Source: Falsochrobactrum tianjinense
Lineage (GTDB): Bacteria > Pseudomonadota > Alphaproteobacteria > Rhizobiales > Rhizobiaceae
Length of the DNA: 64,000 nucleotides
Reading direction: 5' to 3'
Assembly: GCF_019100495.1 (NCBI RefSeq)
Contig: NZ_JAHRVA010000001.1
Location: 186,001-250,000 of the forward strand
Shown: piece by piece, positions 42,487-51,690 of the stretch
How the letters are laid out: every line of letters starts with the position of its first letter
Numbering within the stretch: the first letter of the stretch is position 1
The notes under the pieces: generated by a model
The model's input: the letters and a program-made list of their open reading frames with translations, nothing else
Told to the model about the DNA's origin: nothing
Databases searched by the model: none
Translations under genes and position numbers: made by a program

Positions 42487-42909
42487 TTACAACCCGAATG
42501 TCACCAGCCCGTTTTCATCGATCGTCCAGGCCGGGTTCCATGCGATCTCCCAAGCATGATCGTCCGGATCGGTGACGTAACCGCGAAACCCGCCATGCAG
42601 CGGCGCATCGGCAGGGCGCAGTATTTTCCCGCCCGCCTGTACGAGCTTTTCCATAAGCGGTTCAACATCTTCCTTGTCCCCCACATTATGCGCCAGCGAA
42701 AATGCGCCCGGCCGCATATGGCCGAAGCGGTTCATATCGCTTTCGAGTGAGGATTTCAGGAAAGTACCGAGAACGAAACCATTCATCTGGTAGAAGATGA
42801 TTTCCTCGTTCTGGAATATGGACGTCCACCCGAACCCCCCGACGTAGAAATGGCGGGAGCGAGCAATATCGGCAACGCCCAGTGTAATCACGGAGATTTG
42901 CTGTTTCAT
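42487..42909 (-). CDS. VOC family (glyoxalase/bleomycin-resistance fold) protein
   Basis: Protein of 140 residues with two beta-alpha-beta-beta-beta modules: ISVITLGVADIARSRHFYVGGFGW at the N-terminus and GGFRGYVTDPDDHAWEIAWNP near the C-terminus. VOC proteins bind a metal and act as glyoxalases, dioxygenases or drug-binding proteins; this one's substrate cannot be assigned. Single gene on the minus strand. Confidence 0.88.
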   Translation of the reverse strand: MKQQISVITLGVADIARSRHFYVGGFGWTSIFQNEEIIFYQMNGFVLGTFLKSSLESDMNRFGHMRPGAFSLAHNVGDKEDVEPLMEKLVQAGGKILRPADAPLHGGFRGYVTDPDDHAWEIAWNPAWTIDENGLVTFGL

Positions 42910-42983
42910 GGCCAGGACCTCTTTTTTCTCTCAAACACGATTGCTTCAGAGCTGAAGGTCAAGGGACTCGGCGTAGTCCCTAT

Positions 42984-43607
42984 CTACTGACGTACCGAGC
43001 CAACCAGCAAATTGTCCGGTGCTTCGATGGTGACCCAGCGACCTGTATTGCTCGCTGACTGGCGCTTGAGGAAGGTGTAGTCGGATTCGTCCCAGCGCAT
43101 GACTTCGTCGGTCAGATTGTCGAGAATGAAATCGCCGCGATCCGTGCGCACGGTCAGAACCGCATGCCCTTCGCCATCCGGCTTGCGAACGACGGTAATC
43201 AGCAGGTCGGTCATAGGAATGCCGGCTTCGGCCAGTTCGCGCTGCTTGAGCAGGACATAATCCTCGCAGTCGCCGACCGTGGTCGGATAGGCCCAATATT
43301 CCTCGACGCCATAGATTTCCATGTCGGTCATCGGCTGAATACGCTCATTGACCGAAAGATTGACTTTGATAATGCCCTGCCAGTTGTCATGGCCGAGTTG
43401 GAGCGGACGTGTATTGCGGCTGGTAATGCTGCATTCCTTGGTTTCGCGCTTGCAGAACTCATAATGACCGATGGGCTGCGAGGTAAGCTTGCCCGTCTGC
43501 ATATAGGCGCTTGCGGCGGCCTGCGCGCCAAAGCCCGACAGGAGAAGGGCTGCACCAACACTTGCAGCAGCGATAACTTTCTTGACCGGGCGAACTACGC
43601 AAAACAT
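42984..43607 (-). CDS. Transglutaminase-like cysteine peptidase (BTLCP family), exported
   Basis: Protein of 207 residues with a signal peptide ending at about residue 30 (LLLSGFGAQAAA). The catalytic Cys is in TTVGDCEDYVLLKQREL, the His in GEGHAVLTVRTDRGDFILDN, and an Asp/Asn follows, as in bacterial transglutaminase-like cysteine proteinases (Peptidase_C93). In other bacteria the family includes LapG, which cleaves surface adhesins under c-di-GMP control. No lapD is nearby, so that role is unproven here. Confidence 0.88.
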   Translation of the reverse strand: MFCVVRPVKKVIAAASVGAALLLSGFGAQAAASAYMQTGKLTSQPIGHYEFCKRETKECSITSRNTRPLQLGHDNWQGIIKVNLSVNERIQPMTDMEIYGVEEYWAYPTTVGDCEDYVLLKQRELAEAGIPMTDLLITVVRKPDGEGHAVLTVRTDRGDFILDNLTDEVMRWDESDYTFLKRQSASNTGRWVTIEAPDNLLVGSVRQ

Positions 43608-43773
43608 TACTCAACGCCTTTTTCACAGCCCCCACAGGGCATTTATTAACGAAAAGTTAAAATATGAAACATGGCTCGAGTCAATTCGGATTGCCCGCCT
43701 TCGCCCAACTTCTTAATTAATGGTTAATGCGGGCATGACACAGAAAATACACGCTAGAATTGCTGAGAAGGGC

Positions 43774-43803
43774 AAAAAAACGCCGCTGGCGAGGCAGCGG
43801 CTG
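43774..43803 (-). terminator. Terminator of the RlpA-like gene
   Basis: On the minus strand GCCGCT pairs with AGCGGC around GCCTCGCC, followed by GTTTTTTT. Confidence 0.88.
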
Positions 43804-43833
43804 TTTTGATCTATCCGGTAAAACAGACAGTTT

Positions 43834-44190
43834 TCAGACAGGCGTGAAGCAGACCTTTGTATGGCCGGCGCTGATAAAGCCCAGGCGTTTTGCTGCTCCT
43901 TTGGAAAGGTCCAGCACGCGACCTTTGATGAAAGGACCGCGATCATTGATGCGCACAATGAGGGACTTGCCGTTTCGTTGATTGGTGACTTTGATTTTGC
44001 TTCCGAGCGGCAGGGTGCGATGGGCTGCAGTCATTCCAGCGGGGTTCATGCGTTCGCCTGAAGCGGTGCGCGAGGTGAGGGCGTACCAGGATGCGCTTCC
44101 GCAGCGCGCGGCTTGCGCCTCCATTGCAGTGACTGAAAAAAAACCTGTCGTCGCGACGGCGAGCATAGCCATACGAATATTGAACTTCAT
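43834..44190 (-). CDS. RlpA-like double-psi beta-barrel protein
   Basis: Exported protein of 118 residues, with a signal peptide to about residue 27 (AMEAQAA). The RlpA core is complete: [67 protein letters not shown]. RlpA proteins are septal lytic transglycosylases acting on denuded peptidoglycan. There is no SPOR domain and no lipobox, so it is a short periplasmic form. Confidence 0.9.
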   Translation of the reverse strand: MKFNIRMAMLAVATTGFFSVTAMEAQAARCGSASWYALTSRTASGERMNPAGMTAAHRTLPLGSKIKVTNQRNGKSLIVRINDRGPFIKGRVLDLSKGAAKRLGFISAGHTKVCFTPV

Positions 44191-44750
44191 ACCAATTCCA
44201 AGAGTCGTTTCAGGATGCCTTCCCAGTCATGAATGAGAAAGGCCTGCGCGATCTGGAATAAAAGTATGGCGATGGCGTGATCTCAATGAGTACAGAATAA
44301 GGCCGATGAATAAATCTTCTGGGCGGAAAATTATCCTATACTAAACGTTGTTTGTTTTATTAATCAATATTGTCTAAGAAATATTTTAAAGGTGTTCGTG
44401 TTGTTTATGGAGTTTTATTTGCTATTTACCAAGAAGCCTCAAAATATCCATAGAGCGATATGTGTTCGAACGCTTAAAGGAAGTGAATATCCTGTATCTG
44501 CATCTGCTGGACCAGATTGTCGATGCAATTTCTATTTGCAGGGCAGGTTTTGATACTATCCGCGCCAGTTGTAAGAATTGGGTTATTTTGCAGCAGATAC
44601 AATCCATGATTGTTTTTATCTTGCGAATTTGCGCAGGAGTGACAGTTCGAAGCAGGTCAAGCCACGCCTACTGACGCAACTTTGATTGCGCATCCGTGCA
44701 TGAAATCGGCAAAATCCTGCTATAAGCGCTCAGGTTCGGAACGGAAAATC
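44191..44750. other. AT-rich intergenic stretch without a recognisable gene
   Basis: A 560-bp gap, markedly AT-rich at about 44310-44460. Frames at 44462-44674 (plus) and 44422-44607 (minus) are short, start at GTG or lack a ribosome site, and resemble no family I know. The right end should hold the promoter of the DUF454 gene. Confidence 0.5.
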
Positions 44751-45167
44751 ATGCAGCATAAACCGCACAAGGACGATGCAAACCCGTCGCGCTCCGCGGT
44801 TTCGGCGGGCAAGCGTGTGTTTTATCTGTGTCTTGGTTTTTTCATGGTGGCGCTGGGGATCATCGGCGCGGTTCTTCCGGTAATGCCGACGACGATCTTC
44901 ATCATCCTTGCGGCGGCATGCTTCGCGCGCTCGTCGCCGAAATTCGAGGCGCGCCTGCTCACCAATCCGCATTTCGGGCCGATGGTCATCAAATGGCGCG
45001 AGCGCGGCGCGATTCCGCCGCGCGCAAAACTCTATGCCTGCCTTGGCATGATCTTCGGCTATGGCATGTTCTGGTGGTCAGTGCGTCCCGGTCCAATGCT
45101 TGCGCTTCTGGTCGCGCTCTTCATGCTCGGCTCGGCCATTTATGTATTGTCGCGCCCCGGCGAATAG
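44751..45167 (+). CDS. YbaN family (DUF454) inner-membrane protein
   Basis: Protein of 138 residues. Two hydrophobic regions (FYLCLGFFMVALGIIGAVLP at about 24-43, and about 95-132) flank the family motif MPTTIFIILAAACFARSSPKFEARLLTNPHFGP. DUF454 proteins are small inner-membrane proteins of unknown function. ATG 44751 is used; an ATG at 44682 would add 23 unconserved residues. Confidence 0.85.
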   Translation: MQHKPHKDDANPSRSAVSAGKRVFYLCLGFFMVALGIIGAVLPVMPTTIFIILAAACFARSSPKFEARLLTNPHFGPMVIKWRERGAIPPRAKLYACLGMIFGYGMFWWSVRPGPMLALLVALFMLGSAIYVLSRPGE

Positions 45168-45229
45168 GTTTCGCACGAAAGATGGGTCGAACTCCCATAT
45201 AAAGGCTCGCAAGCCTTATTGATACAAAG

Positions 45230-45247
45230 CTGTAACAATCCTGTCAT
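45230..45247 (+). promoter_or_regulatory. Pho box upstream of pstS
   Basis: CTGTAAC (45230-45236) and CTGTCAT (45241-45247) are direct 7-bp repeats with a 4-bp spacer, the classic PhoB site. TAATAT at 45255-45260 is a fitting -10. The regulator PhoB is encoded at the end of the same cluster. Confidence 0.85.
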
Positions 45248-45324
45248 ATGAATGTAATATAGAGCGCGTAGACGGCTACTGACGCTTTCCCGTCATATGT
45301 CTTTTACAACAGGAGCTAATGCTC

Positions 45325-46371
45325 ATGAACAAGATGATTTCCTCGACCGCGGCGCTCGCCATTGCGGCGGTTCTGTCGGTTTCCGCTGCTCAGGCACGCG
45401 ACCAGATCCAGGTGGCCGGTTCCTCGACCGTCCTGCCTTATGCCAAGATCGTCGCCGAAACTTTCGGCGAAACCTACCCGGATTTCAAGACCCCCGTCAT
45501 TGAATCGGGCGGTTCGGGCGCAGGCATCAAGGAATTCTGCAAGGGCGTTGGTGAAAACACTATCGATATCGCCAATGCATCGCGCGCCATGAAGGACTCG
45601 GAACTCAAGTCTTGCATCGACGCTGGCGTCAAGGACGTTCAGGAAGTCCGCTTCGGCTATGACGGCATCGTATTCGCCACCGACGCGCAGGGTCCGGACT
45701 GGAAATTGAAGCCTGTGGATCTCTACACGGCTCTGGCCGCCCAGATCGTTGTCGACGGCAAGCTGGTCGACAATCCGAACACCAAGTGGAACCAGGTCAA
45801 TCCTGATCTGCCGGATTGGGACATCGCCGCCTATATTCCGGGCGAAAAGCACGGCACCCGCGAAGTATTCGAAGAAAAAGTTCTGGCTGACGGCTGCAAA
45901 ACCTCTGGCGCTCTTGACGCAATCAAGGCGACCGGCCTTGACGACAAGGCTGCTGGCAATGCCTGCATCGCAGTCCGCAAGGACGGCAAGGCTGTTGATA
46001 TCGACGGCGATTACAGCGAAACGCTGGCCCGCATCGAATCCAACAAGACCGGCGTTGGCGTTTTCGGCCTCTACTTCTACGAAAACAATGCCGACAAGCT
46101 CAAGATTGCGACCGTCAACGATGTAGTGCCTTCGGCTGAAAGTGTCGCTTCGGGTGAATATCCGGTTTCGCGTCCGCTGTTCTTCTACGTCAAGAAGGCT
46201 CATCTGGGCGTCATCCCCGGCCTGAAGGAATATGTTGATTTCTTCCTGTCCGAACAGATGGTCGGCCCCGACGGTCCGCTTGCCGAGTACGGCCTGGTCC
46301 CGGCTCCGGAAGCAGAGCGTGAAGCACAGCGCGCAAGCTTCGCCGAAGGCAAGGTCCTTGCTGCGAAGTAA
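45325..46371 (+). CDS. pstS: Phosphate ABC transporter, substrate-binding protein
   Basis: Periplasmic protein of 348 residues with a signal peptide ending at about AQARD (residue 25). The phosphate-binding loops VAGSSTVLPYA and ESGGSGAGIKEFCKG are clear. It delivers phosphate to PstCA. AGGAG at 45311-45315 fits ATG 45325 (9 nt) better than ATG 45319 (3 nt). A hairpin after the gene may limit read-through into pstC, as binding proteins are often made in excess. Confidence 0.96.
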   Translation: MNKMISSTAALAIAAVLSVSAAQARDQIQVAGSSTVLPYAKIVAETFGETYPDFKTPVIESGGSGAGIKEFCKGVGENTIDIANASRAMKDSELKSCIDAGVKDVQEVRFGYDGIVFATDAQGPDWKLKPVDLYTALAAQIVVDGKLVDNPNTKWNQVNPDLPDWDIAAYIPGEKHGTREVFEEKVLADGCKTSGALDAIKATGLDDKAAGNACIAVRKDGKAVDIDGDYSETLARIESNKTGVGVFGLYFYENNADKLKIATVNDVVPSAESVASGEYPVSRPLFFYVKKAHLGVIPGLKEYVDFFLSEQMVGPDGPLAEYGLVPAPEAEREAQRASFAEGKVLAAK

Positions 46372-46386
46372 TCTGTGAATTAGGAG

Positions 46387-46413
46387 GATGCGGGGAGAAC
46401 CCCTTCCCGCATC
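46387..46413 (+). terminator. Hairpin between pstS and pstC
   Basis: GATGCGGG (46387-46394) pairs with CCCGCATC (46406-46413). No T tract, so probably a stabiliser or partial terminator that keeps PstS in excess over the permease. Confidence 0.55.
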
Positions 46414-46448
46414 TCTGCTTTGCATTCTTGGGCAACCGGGGAAATTGA

Positions 46449-47942
46449 ATGTCCTTCTTTCTGGTCCTTGTCAGTGTCGTTGCTATCGGGCTGATCGGTT
46501 TTTTTATCGGGCGCCAGCGCGCTGTCGCACTCGATAAGTCGCAGCCTGTAGCCAGCACGGGTCCCGAATGGGAGAAAATGCATTCCCGCCCGCATTATCA
46601 CGGCTGGTGGGTTTTTCTCGTTTCGGCATTGCCCGCAATACTTTTTCTCCTGATCTGGTCGATCGGCTCATCCGTCTATCTTGATCGCAGCGCGACCTCG
46701 CGACTGCCGCAAGGAACCGAGGCAGGCTCCTATACCAGTCGCAGTCTTCAGCTTGGCATGATCAGCAGCCTTGCAGAGGGTCTGGAACGACTGACGCCCG
46801 CCGAATTCGAAAACTTCCCGCAGACCTATCAGGAAGCGCGCGACGTGCTTGGCTCAAAAGGCGTGGCGCTGGCCACCGAAGGGCAGGACTATATGGTCCC
46901 CATCGCCCTCTTCCTCAAGAAAGCAAGCGATCTTTCCCGCACCATCGGCTCGGCGATTGCTCTGGTCATTGCGGTTGCCGGCGCATTGTTCGGCCTGTCG
47001 TCGATCAGCCGCCGCAGGCGCGCCCGCAACAATGTCGAGCGCATCGTGCTATGGGGGCTGATCGCGGCCTCCGGCATCGCCATTCTCACAACTGTCGGCA
47101 TCATTTTCTCGATGCTGTTCCAGACGATCAGCTTTTTCCAGTCGATTGCGCCGATGGATTTCTTTTTTGGCACGGTCTGGGATCCGCGCTTCGCAGCCGC
47201 CGGTTCCGGCGGAGAAACGGGACAGTTCGGCCTCATTCCGCTTCTGGCGGGCACGCTTTATATCGCTCTTGTCGCCATGCTTTTCGCGGTACCGGTCGGC
47301 CTGTTCTCGGCGATCTATATGGCAGAATATGCCTCGCCCAGATTACGCACTGTGGTCAAGCCGTTGCTGGAGCTTCTGGCCGGTATTCCGACCATCGTTT
47401 ATGGCTTTTTCGCGCTGGTCGCGGTCGGTCCGTTCCTGCGCGATCTTTCCGCAGCGATTGCGGGCGGCCAGGGTTTCATCATGGCGCAGAGCGTGCTGAC
47501 GGCAGGTCTCGTCATGGGGGTGATGCTGATCCCCTTTGTTTCTTCGCTGTCCGATGACATCATTACCGCCGTTCCACGCTCGCTGCGCGACGGCTCGCTC
47601 GGCCTTGGCGCGACTCGCTCGGAAACGGTCAAGCGTGTGGTGCTGCCCGCAGCCCTTCCGGGAATTGTCGGCGCGCTGCTGATGACCGCATCGCGCGCTA
47701 TCGGCGAAACCATGATTGTGGTGCTGGCCGCAGGCGTCGCCGCCCGCCTCACCGTCAATCCCTTTGAGGCGATGACCACCATTACCGTGAAGATCGTCAA
47801 CCAGCTCACCGGCGACCTAGAATTCAATTCGCCGCAGACGCTGGTCGCCTTCGCTCTTGGCATCACGCTGTTTGTCCTGACGCTGATCATGAACATCTTC
47901 GCGCTCTATATCGTCCGCAAGTACCGGGAGCAGTACGAATAA
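46449..47942 (+). CDS. pstC: Phosphate ABC transporter permease PstC (long form)
   Basis: Inner-membrane protein of 497 residues; E. coli PstC has 319. The extra N-terminal part carries a membrane segment at 1-20, one at about 50-72, a periplasmic-looking region and a further helix at about 160-180. The permease core follows with GLFSAIYMAEYASPRLR and the EAA-type loop DGSLGLGATRSETVKRVVLPAALPG. It forms the phosphate channel with PstA; its last A overlaps the pstA ATG. Confidence 0.95.
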   Translation: MSFFLVLVSVVAIGLIGFFIGRQRAVALDKSQPVASTGPEWEKMHSRPHYHGWWVFLVSALPAILFLLIWSIGSSVYLDRSATSRLPQGTEAGSYTSRSLQLGMISSLAEGLERLTPAEFENFPQTYQEARDVLGSKGVALATEGQDYMVPIALFLKKASDLSRTIGSAIALVIAVAGALFGLSSISRRRRARNNVERIVLWGLIAASGIAILTTVGIIFSMLFQTISFFQSIAPMDFFFGTVWDPRFAAAGSGGETGQFGLIPLLAGTLYIALVAMLFAVPVGLFSAIYMAEYASPRLRTVVKPLLELLAGIPTIVYGFFALVAVGPFLRDLSAAIAGGQGFIMAQSVLTAGLVMGVMLIPFVSSLSDDIITAVPRSLRDGSLGLGATRSETVKRVVLPAALPGIVGALLMTASRAIGETMIVVLAAGVAARLTVNPFEAMTTITVKIVNQLTGDLEFNSPQTLVAFALGITLFVLTLIMNIFALYIVRKYREQYE

Positions 47943-49258
47943 TGACCGATGCAACCTTCCAGGCTGACGGTTCTTCAGCACAGCCAAAGCGCCGCGATAT
48001 CGGGCTGAAACGCCGCTATGCTGCCGAACGCCGCTTCCGCATTTATGGCATTGTCGCCATCGCCATCGGCGTATTTTTCCTCTGCGCGCTGCTGTTTTCG
48101 GTCTTCTCCAAGGGCTATACGGCTTTCTGGCAGACGACACTGTATCTGCCGGTGGAACTGAGCGAGAAGGTGATCGATCCGGGCAACAAGCGTGCGACCG
48201 ATCCCAATGTGCTTATCACTGCCAACTATCCGCTGCTGGTTCGTAACGCGCTGGCTGAAAAGCTCGGCGTGGCCAAGACGGATCGCCCCGCCATGCGCGA
48301 TCTTGGCCGCATGTATTCCGACGGCGTGCGCGTGCAGCTTCGCCAGATGGTGATGAATGATCCCTCCCTCATCGGCACAACGCAGACCGTTCCGGTTCTG
48401 GCGGGTGCCGACATTGATTCGGCCTATAAAGGCCAGATCGATCTCTCCGTTGCCGAAAGCAACCGCAAGGTCTCCGACCGCCAGGTGGGGTGGATGAACA
48501 CTCTGGCTGAAGAAGGCGTCATGAGCCAGGCTTTCAACAAGGGCCTGTTCACGTTCGGCGCTTCCAGCCGCCCTGAAACATCGGGGCTGGGCGTCGCCCT
48601 GCTTGGCTCGCTCTATATGATGTTGATCGTGCTTGGGCTGGCGCTGCCCATCGGTGTCGCCTCTTCGATCTATCTGGAAGAGTTTGCCAAGAAGAACCGC
48701 TTTACCGATCTCATTGAGGTGAACATCAACAATCTGGCCGCCGTGCCATCCATTGTTTTCGGTCTTCTGGGCCTTGCGGTCTTCATTAATTTCTTCAATT
48801 TGCCGCGCTCGGCCTCCATTGTCGGCGGTCTGGTGCTCACGCTCATGACGCTGCCCACGATCATCATCGCGACCCGTTCCGCGCTGCGCGCCGTGCCGCC
48901 ATCGATCCGCGCCGCGGCTCTGGGGCTGGGTGCATCCAAGACGCAGATGGTCTTCCATCACGTCCTGCCGCTGGCCGCACCCGGTATTCTGACCGGCACG
49001 ATCATCGGACTTGCGCAGGCGCTGGGTGAAACCGCCCCGCTGCTTTTGATCGGCATGGTAGCTTTCGTCGCCAATATGCCTGCGACGCCGATGGATCCGG
49101 CCACTGCCCTGCCTGTGCAGATTTTCATGTGGGCCAATGAAGCGGAACGTGCTTTTGTAGAACGCACATCAGGCGCTATCATTGTCCTGCTTCTGTTTCT
49201 GGCCGCGATGAATATTGCCGCAATAATCCTGCGCCGCCGTTTCGAGCGCCGCTGGTAA
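47942..49258 (+). CDS. pstA: Phosphate ABC transporter permease PstA (long form)
   Basis: Inner-membrane protein of 438 residues, about 140 longer than E. coli PstA. A first TM (about 36-58) is followed by a long periplasmic region (about 60-210) before the permease core with GVASSIYLEEFAKKNR and the EAA-type loop AAALGLGASKTQMVFHHVLPLAAPG. The start overlaps the pstC stop (TAATG). Confidence 0.95.
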   Translation: MTDATFQADGSSAQPKRRDIGLKRRYAAERRFRIYGIVAIAIGVFFLCALLFSVFSKGYTAFWQTTLYLPVELSEKVIDPGNKRATDPNVLITANYPLLVRNALAEKLGVAKTDRPAMRDLGRMYSDGVRVQLRQMVMNDPSLIGTTQTVPVLAGADIDSAYKGQIDLSVAESNRKVSDRQVGWMNTLAEEGVMSQAFNKGLFTFGASSRPETSGLGVALLGSLYMMLIVLGLALPIGVASSIYLEEFAKKNRFTDLIEVNINNLAAVPSIVFGLLGLAVFINFFNLPRSASIVGGLVLTLMTLPTIIIATRSALRAVPPSIRAAALGLGASKTQMVFHHVLPLAAPGILTGTIIGLAQALGETAPLLLIGMVAFVANMPATPMDPATALPVQIFMWANEAERAFVERTSGAIIVLLLFLAAMNIAAIILRRRFERRW

Positions 49259-49273
49259 ACGGGAGACAAGGTG

Positions 49274-50095
49274 ATGAATCTTATGACAGAACGATCTCTC
49301 GAGAAAGCCGTAGGAGACAAGATGAGCGCCAATGCCAGTTCCATCAAGATGCGGGGCGAGAAGGTCAGCGTATTTTATGGCGAGAAGCAGGCCCTGTTTG
49401 AGGTCGATCTCGAAGTTCCCGAAAAGATGGTGACAGCGCTTATCGGCCCTTCGGGTTGTGGCAAATCCACTTTCCTGCGTTCGCTCAACCGTATGAACGA
49501 TACGATCGAAGGTTGCCGGGTGGCAGGCAATATCACCCTCGACAATGAAGATATTTACGATCCAAAGATCGACGTGGTGGAACTGCGCGCCCGTGTCGGC
49601 ATGGTGTTCCAGAAGCCGAACCCGTTCCCCAAGACGATTTACGAGAATGTGGCTTACGGCCCGCGCATCCACGGCCTTGCACGTTCGCGCGCCGACCTTG
49701 AGGAAATCGTCGTCACGAGTCTTCAGAAAGCCAGCCTGTTCGAGGAAGTGAAGGATCGCTTGCATGATGCCGGCACCGGCCTTTCCGGCGGCCAGCAGCA
49801 GCGCCTGTGCATCGCGCGTGCCATCGCCGTCAGTCCCGAGGTAATCCTGATGGACGAACCCTGCTCGGCGCTCGATCCGATTGCGACTGCGAAAGTCGAG
49901 GAACTGATAGACGAATTGCGCCAGAACTACACGATTGTCATCGTCACCCACTCCATGCAACAGGCGGCCCGCGTTTCGCAGCGCACGGCGATGTTCCATC
50001 TGGGCAATCTGGTGGAAGTGGGCGACACGGAAACCATGTTCACCGCTCCGACTGAAAAGCGCACCCAGGATTATATCACTGGACGCTTCGGCTGA
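49274..50095 (+). CDS. pstB: Phosphate ABC transporter ATP-binding protein
   Basis: ATPase of 273 residues. Walker [11 protein letters not shown]-loop [20 protein letters not shown], signature [14 protein letters not shown], Walker [14 protein letters not shown] and switch His in [10 protein letters not shown] are complete. It powers PstSCA and, with PhoU, signals phosphate state to the PhoR kinase. GGGAGACAAGG precedes ATG 49274. Confidence 0.97.
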   Translation: MNLMTERSLEKAVGDKMSANASSIKMRGEKVSVFYGEKQALFEVDLEVPEKMVTALIGPSGCGKSTFLRSLNRMNDTIEGCRVAGNITLDNEDIYDPKIDVVELRARVGMVFQKPNPFPKTIYENVAYGPRIHGLARSRADLEEIVVTSLQKASLFEEVKDRLHDAGTGLSGGQQQRLCIARAIAVSPEVILMDEPCSALDPIATAKVEELIDELRQNYTIVIVTHSMQQAARVSQRTAMFHLGNLVEVGDTETMFTAPTEKRTQDYITGRFG

Positions 50096-50170
50096 AGCCG
50101 GTGGCGCTCAGGCGCGGTCCGGGCAAATGAATAGTGCGGCATTCCCGCAATCTTGATTACGAGGTCCATC

Positions 50171-50893
50171 ATGTCGTCCCAGCACACTGTTCGCTCCTAT
50201 GATGAGGAACTGAAGTTTCTCACCCACAAGATTGCCGAAATGGGCGGTCACGCAGAACGTATGGTCGAGCAGTCGGTGACTGCGATCGTCAATGCCGATA
50301 ATGCGCTCGCCCAGCGCGTTATTTCCGACGACCTGATCCTCGATGCCGGCGAGCGCGAGATTGATGACAAGGCGGTCATGATTATCGCCAAGCGCCAGCC
50401 CATGGCGGTCGACCTGCGTGAGATCATCGGGGCCATTCGTATTTCCGCCGATCTGGAGCGCGTCGGCGATCTGGGCAAGAACATGGCCAAGCGCGTCGCC
50501 GCCGTTTCGGAATCGCGTCAGCCGGTCAAGCTTTATCGCGGGCTGGAAACGCTGGCCGATCTGGCGCTGACCCAGCTCAAGGATGTACTCGACGCCTATG
50601 CGTCGCGTTCAGTGCAGCAGATCAATATCGTTCGCGACCGCGACGATGAGATCGACGCCATGTATACCTCGCTGTTCCGCGAACTGCTCACCTATATGAT
50701 GGAAGATCCGCGCAATATTTCCGCCTGCACGCATCTTCTGTTCTGCGCCAAGAATATCGAACGTATTGGCGATCACGCCACCAATATTGCCGAGACGGTC
50801 TATTACATCGTGACCGGCCTGCAAATGCCGGCAGAGCGGCCGAAAGAAGACCTGAGCCACGGCATTGTCGTGGATGAGGCACGCAAACCTTGA
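50171..50893 (+). CDS. phoU: Phosphate signalling regulator PhoU
   Basis: Helical protein of 240 residues made of two three-helix bundles, each with the metal-binding repeat: ADLERVGDLGKNMAKR in the first and KNIERIGDHATNIAE in the second. PhoU connects the Pst transporter to the PhoR/PhoB pathway and represses the regulon when phosphate is plentiful. GAGGTCCATC precedes ATG 50171. Confidence 0.96.
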   Translation: MSSQHTVRSYDEELKFLTHKIAEMGGHAERMVEQSVTAIVNADNALAQRVISDDLILDAGEREIDDKAVMIIAKRQPMAVDLREIIGAIRISADLERVGDLGKNMAKRVAAVSESRQPVKLYRGLETLADLALTQLKDVLDAYASRSVQQINIVRDRDDEIDAMYTSLFRELLTYMMEDPRNISACTHLLFCAKNIERIGDHATNIAETVYYIVTGLQMPAERPKEDLSHGIVVDEARKP

Positions 50894-51003
50894 ACAACAC
50901 GCCGCCGCTTCGGCGGCGGGAATATGTGAAAAACGCGGCGGCACGCGGTCGATGGGGGGCTTGCATTCTCCGCTCGCTGGATTTTTGAATAGGAAGCACC
51001 GGA

Positions 51004-51690
51004 ATGTCACAAGCACCCAAGATTGCTGTGGTTGAAGATGAAGAAGCACTTAGCGTGTTGCTGCGCTATAATCTGGAAGCGGAAGGCTATCAGGTAGATA
51101 CGATCCTGCGCGGCGACGAAGCCGAGATTGCGCTGCGGGAAAATGCCCCCGACCTGCTGATTCTGGACTGGATGCTTCCCGGTGTTTCGGGGATCGAGCT
51201 TTGCCGCCGCCTGCGTCAATGGCCGGAAACCGAGCGCCTGCCGATCATCATGCTCACAGCGCGCGGCGAGGAAAGCGAGCGCGTGCGCGGCCTGAGCGTT
51301 GGCGCCGACGATTATGTGGTGAAGCCTTTCTCGACGCCGGAACTGCTCGCGCGGGTCAAGGCCATGCTGCGCCGCGCCAATCCCAGCGTGCTCTCCCATG
51401 TGCTTAAAGTGGGCGATCTGGTGCTCGACCGCCAGCAGCATCGCGTCTATCGCAAGGAACGCGAAGTGCGGCTTGGACCGACCGAATTCCGACTGCTCGA
51501 ATATTTCATGATGTCGCCGGGCCGCGTCTTCTCGCGCAGCCAGCTTCTCGATGGGGTCTGGGGCCCGGATATCTATGTGGATGACCGCACCGTCGATGTC
51601 CATGTCGGGCGTCTGCGCAAGGCCATCAATGTCGGCCGCGCACCCGATCCGATCCGCACTGTACGCGGTGCGGGATATTCCTTCGGTTAA
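51004..51690 (+). CDS. phoB: Phosphate regulon response regulator PhoB
   Basis: OmpR-family regulator of 228 residues. Receiver domain with acidic E11/D12/E13, phospho-acceptor D55 in LILDWMLPG and the Lys in DDYVVKPFS; winged-helix domain from about 130 with FRLLEYFM and VDVHVGRLRK. It should bind the Pho box at 45230. AATAGGAAGCACC precedes the ATG. No phoR lies in the cluster; it must be elsewhere. Confidence 0.95.
   Translation: MSQAPKIAVVEDEEALSVLLRYNLEAEGYQVDTILRGDEAEIALRENAPDLLILDWMLPGVSGIELCRRLRQWPETERLPIIMLTARGEESERVRGLSVGADDYVVKPFSTPELLARVKAMLRRANPSVLSHVLKVGDLVLDRQQHRVYRKEREVRLGPTEFRLLEYFMMSPGRVFSRSQLLDGVWGPDIYVDDRTVDVHVGRLRKAINVGRAPDPIRTVRGAGYSFG

Noticed and set aside
44462-44674. 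A 70-codon GTG-started gene in the AT-rich gap
   Set aside because: No ribosome site, no recognisable family, and a competing frame on the other strand.
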